A stretch of 5,311 nt of DNA from positions 1-5,311 of the forward strand of contig JBDHIK010000193.1 of the NCBI GenBank assembly GCA_039587475.1, read 5' to 3'. The stretch is from N074bin45 sp039587475 (GTDB taxonomy: Bacteria > Gemmatimonadota > Gemmatimonadetes > Gemmatimonadales > GWC2-71-9). The position numbers and the translations under genes were made by a program. Shown one piece after another: positions 1 through 3,673 of the stretch (position 1 is its first letter; each line of letters starts with the position of its first letter). Under the pieces are notes generated by a model. That model ran no database searches. It saw only the letters and a list, made by a program, of their open reading frames with translations, and was not told the DNA's origin.

Positions 1-125
1 ACCCGGACGGGGTGGGCCGCGGCGTGAGGGGGATCCATCTCGACGGGACGCAGCTACCGGAGGATGCCCCGGTCCCGCTGGTCGACGATGGCGAGGAGCA
101 TCATGTGCGCGTGGTGCTCGGCTAG
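1..125 (+). CDS. C-terminal end of a carbohydrate-active enzyme, tentatively GH94-like (partial)
   Basis: Only about 40 residues are visible, in the frame whose codons begin at position 3, ending in a TAG at 123-125. The frame is open to the window edge. The tail contains GIHLDGTQLP, then a PLVDDG turn, and ends HHVRVVLG. This pattern (a short beta strand with LDG, a proline/leucine turn, DDG.EH, then a strand ending V.VVLG) resembles the C-terminal beta-sandwich of GH94 phosphorylases and cyclic beta-1,2-glucan synthases. That match is from memory and rests on a short stretch, so the family is tentative, but the presence of a coding end here is fairly secure. The stop lies 31 bases before the next gene on the same strand, so the two may be co-transcribed. 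Another beta-sandwich-ending hydrolase is possible. Confidence 0.5.
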   Translation, partial: PDGVGRGVRGIHLDGTQLPEDAPVPLVDDGEEHHVRVVLG

Positions 126-145
126 GACAACCGCTTCTGACCGCG

Positions 146-152
146 AAGGGAG
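146..152 (+). promoter_or_regulatory. Shine-Dalgarno site fixing the GTG start at 157
   Basis: AAGGGAG lies four bases before the GTG at 157. It supports that start over the in-frame ATG at 64, which would overlap the preceding gene and add residues not seen in the family. Confidence 0.55.
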
Positions 153-156
153 TCAC

Positions 157-621
157 GTGCTGCATATCTTCATTGATGCCGACGCCTGCCCCGTCAAACA
201 GGAGGTCTACCAGGTCGCTCGGCGCTACGGCCTCGAAGTGACCCTGGTCGCCAACGCCTGGATGCGCCTTCCCACGGAGCCGTGGTTGACTCTCGAGGTG
301 GTGGGAGACGAGTTGGACGCGGCGGATGACTGGATCGTCGAACACGTGCAACCACACGACATCGTCGTGAGCGCGGACATCCTCCTGGCCAGCCGGTGCC
401 TGGAACGCGAGGCCCGGGTCATCGGCACGTCAGGAAAGCCGTTCACCGAGGACAACATCGGCGACGCCGTCGCGACGAGGGACTTGCTGTCCCACATGCG
501 CGAGGCCGGCGCCGTTACGGGAGGGCCGCGGCCGCTGACCAAACGCGACCGGTCCCGATTCCTGCAGCAACTCGATCAAGACATCCAGGCGATCCGTCGC
601 TCACACCCGGTCGACGACTAG
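157..621 (+). CDS. UPF0178 / YaiI-YqxD family protein (DUF188, PIN-like)
   Basis: This 154-residue protein is a full-length DUF188 member; the family is usually around 150 residues. Visible signatures are the N-terminal FIDADACPVK (residues 5-14), DDWI (57-60), DIVVSADILLA (68-78), GKPFTEDNIG (93-102), RDLL (108-111), GGPRPLT (122-128) and DRSRFLQQLD (131-140). The acidic residues Asp7, Asp9 and Asp74 sit where PIN-like folds bind metal, so a nucleic-acid-processing role is plausible. No member's biochemical function is firmly established to my knowledge, and a nuclease role is inference. The GTG start is chosen because IFIDADACPV is the family's N-terminus and because of the AAGGGAG site just upstream. 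No signal peptide or membrane segment is visible, so it is cytoplasmic. It may share a transcript with the partial gene 31 bases upstream and faces the AraC gene convergently. Confidence 0.93.
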   Translation: MLHIFIDADACPVKQEVYQVARRYGLEVTLVANAWMRLPTEPWLTLEVVGDELDAADDWIVEHVQPHDIVVSADILLASRCLEREARVIGTSGKPFTEDNIGDAVATRDLLSHMREAGAVTGGPRPLTKRDRSRFLQQLDQDIQAIRRSHPVDD

Positions 622-641
622 CCGCCTCAGCCGGTCATGGG

Positions 642-665
642 GAGGGTGCGGTTTGCCCCGCCCTC
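642..665. terminator. Imperfect GC hairpin between convergent genes
   Basis: GAGGGTGCGG (642-651) pairs with CCCCGCCCTC (656-665) around a TTTG loop, with one C/C mismatch and one G/T wobble. It sits 20 bases after the DUF188 stop, between convergent genes, where a terminator is expected. It has no T-run on either side, so it is at best a weak or atypical terminator. Confidence 0.25.
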
Positions 666-698
666 GGTGTGAGCAGGCGGTCGAGGAGCCCGCGGCCC

Positions 699-1610
699 TC
701 ACCTGACAGACGGGATATCCTTGTCTTGGCCGACGTTGCAGGACGGCGGACCCGCTACGTTGGGGCCGACTAGGCGCCGGTCCGACTGGTCGCGCCTCCC
801 GGTCCCGTCGATGAGCACGTGAGCCAATCCCGGACCCTCCCCCACGAAGGAACTCGGGGTGCGACCAGCCAGCCGGCGGAATTCGCGCGTCAGGTGCGCG
901 TGGTCGTGATAGCCGCACGTGAGGGCCACCCGCGTCAGCGAGCCGACGGCATCGGACTCCAGGGCGCGTACGGCGCGCTGGAATCGAACGATCCGGAGGA
1001 GCCGCTTGGGACCGATGCCGACGTCCTGGCCGAAGCGGCGCGACAACTGGCGTGGACTCAGGCCCAGCAGCCCGCTCAACCGGTCGACCGTACAATCGGT
1101 TGCTCCGATCAGGACCCGCCGGGTCAGTCGCTGGAGTCCATCATCTGTAGCCGACTGCGCCAATCTGCCGAGGGCCTGGACGACGCGGCGTTCACGATTG
1201 GCCCATCGGGGTTCGCCGCGCGCCTGTGCCACCGCCGTTGCCAGCGTGCCGTCCACGTCGGCCAGATCCAGGTAGCCGTCGGTGGTCATCCCCATGGGGA
1301 GGCCCAGGAGTGCGTGAGCGCCGGCGGGCCAGAACCGGATTCCCAGTACATCCACGGCCCGGCCCGGTTGCAGGCCGAAGGGCCTGGTGATCTGTCCTAC
1401 CAGAATGGCTTTCGGCTGACGGCTCGGCGCGGCGTCCCCGGGGTGGTGGGTGAAGGGGTCGGCGAAGTTGATGACCAGCTCCGGCATGCCGTCGGGGAGG
1501 ACGACATCGGGCGCGGTCGAGGGCGCCGGTCCGTGCAGGCGCCACAGGCATCGGACGTACGGCGCCAGCGCTGAGGGCGGCGGCGTCTCCGAATAGGCCA
1601 GATCGGTCAT
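699..1610 (-). CDS. AraC-family transcriptional regulator with DUF6597-type N-terminal domain
   Basis: This 303-residue protein has two parts. Residues about 10-120 match the DUF6597 sensory domain: LAPYVRCLWRLHG (15-27), LPDGMPELVINFADPF (38-53), VGQITRPFGLQPG (71-83) and GIRFWPAGAHALLGLPM (90-106). Residues about 165-255 form the AraC DNA-binding domain. The first helix-turn-helix is TVDRLSGLLGLSPRQLSRRF (174-193). The second is SLTRVALTCGYHDHAHLTRE (224-243), leading into FRRLAGRTPSSF, the family signature. The ligand and target genes cannot be read from the sequence. A tail of about 48 residues beyond the domain is low-complexity and probably unstructured. No clear Shine-Dalgarno precedes the ATG at 1610, but the conserved N-terminus begins close after it, so the start is reasonable. 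It is divergent from the DUF6265 gene across 112 bases that contain small palindromes, so it could control that gene or itself. Confidence 0.9.
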   Translation of the reverse strand: MTDLAYSETPPPSALAPYVRCLWRLHGPAPSTAPDVVLPDGMPELVINFADPFTHHPGDAAPSRQPKAILVGQITRPFGLQPGRAVDVLGIRFWPAGAHALLGLPMGMTTDGYLDLADVDGTLATAVAQARGEPRWANRERRVVQALGRLAQSATDDGLQRLTRRVLIGATDCTVDRLSGLLGLSPRQLSRRFGQDVGIGPKRLLRIVRFQRAVRALESDAVGSLTRVALTCGYHDHAHLTREFRRLAGRTPSSFVGEGPGLAHVLIDGTGRRDQSDRRLVGPNVAGPPSCNVGQDKDIPSVR

Positions 1611-1624
1611 ACCGGATGGTAGGC

Positions 1625-1687
1625 GTCCGGCAGCCGTGCCGCCAGCCGGACATGTCCGATTCGTACAAGCGACGGTCGGGCCGTCGC
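1625..1687. promoter_or_regulatory. Candidate operator region: three small inverted repeats between divergent genes
   Basis: Three short perfect inverted repeats lie in the space between the divergent AraC and DUF6265 genes. GTCCGGC (1625-1631) mirrors GCCGGAC (1645-1651). GGACATGTCC (1648-1657) is a 10-base palindrome. GCGACGG (1669-1675) mirrors CCGTCGC (1681-1687) around a 5-base loop. Their position suits autoregulation or co-regulation. AraC proteins more often bind direct repeats, and short GC-rich inverted repeats are common by chance in such DNA. I found no convincing -35/-10 pair on either strand here. Confidence 0.3.
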
Positions 1688-1722
1688 GTTACCCTTGGGA
1701 ATTACCGAACGGACGAGGCGAC

Positions 1723-2178
1723 ATGCGGATCATCACGGCGATTGCGATCGGGTCGGGGCAGGGCCAGGGAATCCAGGACCTGGCGTTCATGAGCGGCTGC
1801 TGGGAGGGGAGCTTCCAGAGCCGGAACGGCGGGACCGGGGTGATCGAGGAGCAGTACACCACACCGTCGGACAACGTCATGCTGGGAACCACCCGGTACC
1901 TTCTGGATGGCCGTGCCGTGATGTTCGAGCTGGCGACCATTCTGCGCGGCGACTCGGGCGTGGTCCTCACCCCGTATCCGCGTGGGCGGGCCTCGGAGCA
2001 CGGCTTCCGGCTGACATCGGCCGACGGGGCGAGCGCGATGTTCGAGGCGCCGGAGCACGATTTTCCCAAGCGGATCAGTTACCGATTGCAGGGCGACACC
2101 CTGGTGGCCCGGATCGACGACGGCAGCGACACCGGCCAGGCCCAGACGTGGCGCATGGTCCGTTGCCGGACTCCCTGA
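1723..2178 (+). CDS. DUF6265 family protein
   Basis: This 151-residue protein matches DUF6265 by its ordered signatures: DLAFMSGCWEG (19-29), a tryptophan/tyrosine-rich beta segment with VMLGTTRY (52-59), FELATI (69-74), and the most diagnostic run, AMFEAPEHDFPKRISYRLQGD (105-125). It ends with a strand containing WRMVRC (143-148). The family is predicted to be a small secreted or periplasmic beta-barrel of unknown function. Cys26 and Cys148 could form a disulfide if it is exported; that is inference. The ATG at 1723 is chosen because GAGG lies four bases upstream (1715-1718). The longer in-frame start at 1636 adds a proline- and arginine-rich stretch unlike the family. The expected signal peptide looks reduced: MRIITAIAIG is hydrophobic but passes straight into GSGQGQG. 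It is divergent from the AraC gene and convergent with the lipoprotein gene 24 bases downstream. Confidence 0.82.
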   Translation: MRIITAIAIGSGQGQGIQDLAFMSGCWEGSFQSRNGGTGVIEEQYTTPSDNVMLGTTRYLLDGRAVMFELATILRGDSGVVLTPYPRGRASEHGFRLTSADGASAMFEAPEHDFPKRISYRLQGDTLVARIDDGSDTGQAQTWRMVRCRTP

Positions 2179-2202
2179 TTCTGATCCTGTGAGGCATCCG
2201 TC

Positions 2203-2577
2203 TCAGCAGGCCAGGACCAAGGAACTGGGGTCGCACGTGGCCTTGTGATAGGCGTACGCCGCGAGGTTCACCGCTACAATGACTCCGAGCACGAGCAGGA
2301 CGGTCTTCCCGGCATCGGTCTTCTTGATGGCCAGCGATTCGACACCCGACATCGGGATGGCCATTCGGCCCGCTGGTGCGGTGCCGTACAGCGTGTCCCC
2401 GGAAACGACCGGATCGTCAAGGACGATTTCCGCGTGTGAGGTCGTCCTGACCTGCACCTGCTCGGGCTGCTCTTCGCTGAGCAGGGTTTCCGGCGCGACC
2501 TGCTGGACCTGCCATCCGGTGCAGGCGCTGAGATAGGCCGGTAGCAGGATAAGGCTCGTCACCTGACGGACGTTCAT
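2203..2577 (-). CDS. Small lipoprotein, downstream copy of a tandem pair
   Basis: This 124-residue protein starts with MNVR, a hydrophobic core and the lipobox LSAC, so Cys19 is the likely lipidated residue and the mature protein a membrane-anchored envelope lipoprotein. The middle (about 22-90) is beta-rich, with WQVQQVAPET, EIVLDDPVVSGDTLYG and AIPMSGVESLAIKK. The region after GKTVLL (about 90-108) is hydrophobic and may be a membrane segment. Two further cysteines occur at 115 and 124. I do not recognise a characterised family; similar small WxVQ...GD(S/T)L.G...IP lipoproteins are, from memory, common in Gemmatimonadota. A strong AGGAGG site (2583-2588) five bases from the ATG at 2577 fixes the start. 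Without that site an open frame would extend back to 3039, through the upstream copy in the wrong frame. Hand alignment gives about 62 identities over the first 95 positions with the gene at 2640-3005, which lies 62 bases upstream and is probably co-transcribed. Confidence 0.82.
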   Translation of the reverse strand: MNVRQVTSLILLPAYLSACTGWQVQQVAPETLLSEEQPEQVQVRTTSHAEIVLDDPVVSGDTLYGTAPAGRMAIPMSGVESLAIKKTDAGKTVLLVLGVIVAVNLAAYAYHKATCDPSSLVLAC

Positions 2578-2582
2578 ATGGA

Positions 2583-2588
2583 CCTCCT
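2583..2588 (-). promoter_or_regulatory. Strong Shine-Dalgarno site (AGGAGG) of the downstream lipoprotein
   Basis: AGGAGG on the minus strand, five bases before the ATG at 2577, decides the start of the downstream lipoprotein within a longer open frame. Confidence 0.75.
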
Positions 2589-2639
2589 GAAGAGTGCGAC
2601 CACGGCCAACGGTTCTCGCCAACGACACTCTCGAAGCGA

Positions 2640-3005
2640 TCACCAGAGATGAATGGGTGGCCCCAATTGCGGGTCGGCCACGGCGAGGCCCACGACCAGC
2701 ATGGCTACCAGGGCGACGCTCAGGACGGCTTTGCCGGAATCGGCCTTCTTGACGGCCAGGGAGTCGACCTGAGACAGCGGGATGGCCACCGCAACGGACT
2801 GGGCGGTGCCGTACAACGTGTCGCCCGAGATGAAGGGCCCGTCCAGGACGATCGGCTCCGGCATGGAGGCGGTCTTGATCTGGACCTTCTCGGGCCGGTC
2901 TTCGTTGAGCACGGTTTCCGGCGCAACCGTTTGGACTTGCCAGGTGGCGCAGGCGTTGAGCCAGGCCGGCAGCAGGATGAGGCTGGTCAATCGACGGACG
3001 TTCAT
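2640..3005 (-). CDS. Small lipoprotein, upstream copy of a tandem pair
   Basis: This 121-residue protein is a paralogue of the gene 62 bases downstream. It has MNVRRLTSLILLPAW followed by lipobox LNAC, giving lipidation at Cys19. Asn at the -2 position is less usual than in the sister gene but still compatible. The conserved centre has WQVQTVAPET, IVLDGPFISGDTLYGTA, AIPLSQVDSLAVKK and GKAVL. A hydrophobic stretch follows at about 94-110, and it ends with a short unrelated tail (PQLGPPIHLW). GAGGAT about five bases upstream of the ATG at 3005 is a reasonable ribosome site. The leaders of both genes align too (about 22 of 30 bases across the start and ribosome site), so the duplication covered the 5' leader. 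The C-terminal tails have diverged most. Function is unknown; an envelope location is inferred from the lipobox. Confidence 0.82.
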   Translation of the reverse strand: MNVRRLTSLILLPAWLNACATWQVQTVAPETVLNEDRPEKVQIKTASMPEPIVLDGPFISGDTLYGTAQSVAVAIPLSQVDSLAVKKADSGKAVLSVALVAMLVVGLAVADPQLGPPIHLW

Positions 3006-3043
3006 GGGATCCTCGCGAAGTGTGCGAGAAAAACGTCATGCCT

Positions 3044-3186
3044 CGGGGTCAAGCAGAGATCAAGAGCCTTCGGGAGGGCTGGGCCGGCTTGGTCGGCCGA
3101 GGACTGATCCCGCGGGGAAGCAGAGCCGCTATCGGGTCAGGGGGATCGATCCGATGGGCCGGCGTTGCCGGCCCGAGGACTGATCT
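3044..3186. repeat. Two degenerate tandem copies of a ~70-base hairpin-bearing unit
   Basis: Unit 1 (3044-3110) and unit 2 (3113-3186) share the same order of blocks. Each starts with CGGGG and AAGCAGAG (3051-3058 and 3118-3125). Each then has a GC hairpin: GGCCGGC-TTG-GTCGGCC at 3082-3098 and GGGCCGGC-GTT-GCCGGCCC at 3156-3174. Each ends in the identical 12-base tail CGAGGACTGATC (3098-3109 and 3174-3185). The interior between AAGCAGAG and the hairpin is diverged. A third partial resemblance, a perfect hairpin (3200-3218) followed by CTGATCCC, lies just beyond. The stretch has no gene; it fills most of the space between the tRNA terminator and the lipoprotein genes, so it could be their leader or promoter region. 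Confidence 0.65.
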
Positions 3187-3199
3187 GGATCGACCGGCA

Positions 3200-3218
3200 G
3201 CGGCGGTTTCACCGCCGC
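3200..3218. repeat. Perfect GC hairpin
   Basis: GCGGCGGT (3200-3207) and ACCGCCGC (3211-3218) form an 8-bp perfect stem with a TTC loop. There is no T-run, so it is not a standard terminator. Its CTGATC tail (3224-3229) suggests it belongs with the two hairpin units to its left. Confidence 0.5.
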
Positions 3219-3225
3219 AACGGCT

Positions 3226-3290
3226 GATCCCTGGCGGGGCAACAAAAAAGCCGACTCTCGTCGGCTTTTTCAGTTGCCCCGCCAGGGATC
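3226..3290. repeat. 65-base near-palindrome: mirrored tRNA-Gln 3' end flanking its terminator
   Basis: GATCCCTGGCGGGGCAAC (3226-3243) is the exact reverse complement of 3273-3290, which is the T-arm, acceptor strand and discriminator end of tRNA-Gln plus one trailing base. The terminator hairpin (3245-3270) sits between them. Together they give 29 potential base pairs with only a small internal mismatch (3244 against 3271-3272). Confidence 0.9.
3244..3270 (-). terminator. Intrinsic terminator of the tRNA transcript (bidirectional form)
   Basis: GCCGAC (3250-3255) pairs with GTCGGC (3260-3265) around a TCTC loop, flanked by A5-6 on the left and T5 on the right. Read on the minus strand it gives a GC stem followed by six T residues, starting only a few bases after the end of tRNA-Gln. 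The flanking A and T runs also pair, and the mirror image works on the plus strand, so it could stop transcription from both sides. Confidence 0.88.
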
Positions 3291-3346
3291 GAACCTGGAC
3301 TCTTCTGATCCAGAGTCAGACGTGTTGCCAATTACACCACGGGGCA
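3274..3346 (-). tRNA. tRNA-Gln (anticodon CTG)
   Basis: This is a 73-base cloverleaf. The acceptor TGCCCCG pairs with CGGGGCA. The D arm is GTGT/ACAC with GG in its loop, and the anticodon stem is TCTGA/TCAGA. The loop CTCTGGA puts the anticodon CTG at 3313-3311. The T arm is CCAGG/CCTGG with loop TTCGATC, and the discriminator is A at 3274. CCA is not encoded. The U1-A72 first pair is typical of glutamine tRNAs. It reads CAG, a favoured codon in GC-rich genomes. It is probably co-transcribed with the tRNA-Ala 92 bases upstream, since I see no separate promoter. Confidence 0.95.
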
Positions 3347-3360
3347 TCTCGAGGAGGACT

Positions 3361-3431
3361 GTGAACGGTGGACCGTGGACGGCTGTTCCGGCTCAGTACC
3401 AACTACTGTCCACTGTCCACGGTCTACTGTC
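3361..3431. repeat. Inverted clusters of 7-base repeats between the two tRNAs
   Basis: The left cluster is three heptads (GTGAACG, GTGGACC, GTGGACG; 3361-3381). The right cluster is four heptads (TACTGTC, CACTGTC, CACGGTC, TACTGTC; 3404-3431). The two consensus heptads are reverse complements of each other. The best fold pairs 3363-3382 with 3413-3432: about 20 positions, with four G/T wobbles and one mismatch, around a 30-base loop. No protein is supported here. Confidence 0.8.
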
Positions 3432-3438
3432 CAGCCAG

Positions 3439-3511
3439 TGGAGCTGAGGGGGATCGAACCCCTGACCTCTGCATTGCGAACGCAGCGCTCTCCCATCTGA
3501 GCTACAGCCCC
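3439..3511 (-). tRNA. tRNA-Ala (anticodon CGC)
   Basis: This is a 73-base cloverleaf. The acceptor GGGGCTG pairs with CAGCTCC and includes the G3-U70 wobble that identifies alanine tRNAs. The D arm is GCTC/GAGC and the anticodon stem CTGCG/TGCAG. The loop TTCGCAA carries anticodon CGC at 3478-3476. The T arm is AGGGG/CCCCT with loop TTCGATC, and the discriminator is A at 3439. CCA is not encoded. It reads GCG. It has a good promoter 12 bases upstream and leads the tRNA pair. Confidence 0.96.
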
Positions 3512-3522
3512 CGGGACGGCAA

Positions 3523-3551
3523 AAATAAGCCCTCCGGGGCAGGGGAGTCAA
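3523..3551 (-). promoter_or_regulatory. Sigma70-type promoter of the tRNA-Ala/tRNA-Gln transcript
   Basis: On the minus strand, TTGACT (3551-3546) and TTATTT (3528-3523) are separated by exactly 17 bases, with the tRNA-Ala 5' end at 3511. The short stretch between -10 and tRNA, ending GCCGTCCCG, is GC-rich, as in stringently controlled stable-RNA promoters; that regulation is inferred. Confidence 0.72.
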
Positions 3552-3614
3552 TGCGAACGGCACGGTGCGTCGGCCCGACCCGGGCGCGATAACCATTTGT
3601 CACATAAAACGTTA

Positions 3615-3640
3615 GGAACCAGGCCCCGACGAATGGTTCC
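3615..3640 (-). terminator. Possible terminator of the permease gene
   Basis: GGAACCA (3615-3621) pairs with TGGTTCC (3634-3640) around a 12-base loop, 34 bases after the permease stop. On the minus strand it is followed by AACGTTTTATG, a modest T-rich stretch. The stem is short and the loop long, so this is a weak call. Confidence 0.35.
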
Positions 3641-3673
3641 GGTCTTGGGCTCATTCAACCACAGCCGGCCCGA

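Noticed and set aside
64..156. N-terminal extension of the DUF188 protein from the ATG at 64
   Set aside because: It overlaps the end of the preceding gene and adds residues unlike the family, which starts at the IFIDADACPV strand. A ribosome site supports the GTG at 157.
819..1574. Long plus-strand open frame opposite the AraC gene
   Set aside because: It is a shadow of the AraC coding sequence in high-GC DNA. The minus strand carries clear domain signatures and this frame none.
2203..3039. A 278-residue minus-strand frame joining both lipoprotein regions
   Set aside because: Its first 154 residues are an arginine- and proline-rich out-of-frame reading of the upstream lipoprotein. The AGGAGG site and lipobox place the real start at 2577.
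3040..3080. Promoter for the lipoprotein genes with TTGACC or TTGATC as -35
   Set aside because: Neither hexamer on the minus strand has a plausible -10 box at 16-18 bases, so no promoter is claimed.
3044..3186. CRISPR array
   Set aside because: There are only two degenerate copies, the shared blocks are scattered through the unit, and there is no regular repeat-spacer alternation or cas gene.
3274..3346. Genomic island attachment site at tRNA-Gln
   Set aside because: The repeated tRNA end is inverted rather than direct, and no integrase or phage gene is present in the window.
3020..3364. Plus-strand open frame ending in ARDRTWTLLIQSQTCCQLHH
   Set aside because: Its end is the antisense of tRNA-Gln, and the rest crosses the hairpin repeats and terminator. 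It shows no protein-like pattern.
3368..3592. Plus-strand open frame reading GAEGDRTPDLCIANAALSHL
   Set aside because: This is the antisense of tRNA-Ala. Its translation is the familiar spurious peptide that appears wherever an alanine tRNA is read on the wrong strand.
3393..3596. Minus-strand open frame with CSSDGRALRSQCRGQGFDPP
   Set aside because: This is a sense-strand translation of the tRNA-Ala gene, not a protein.
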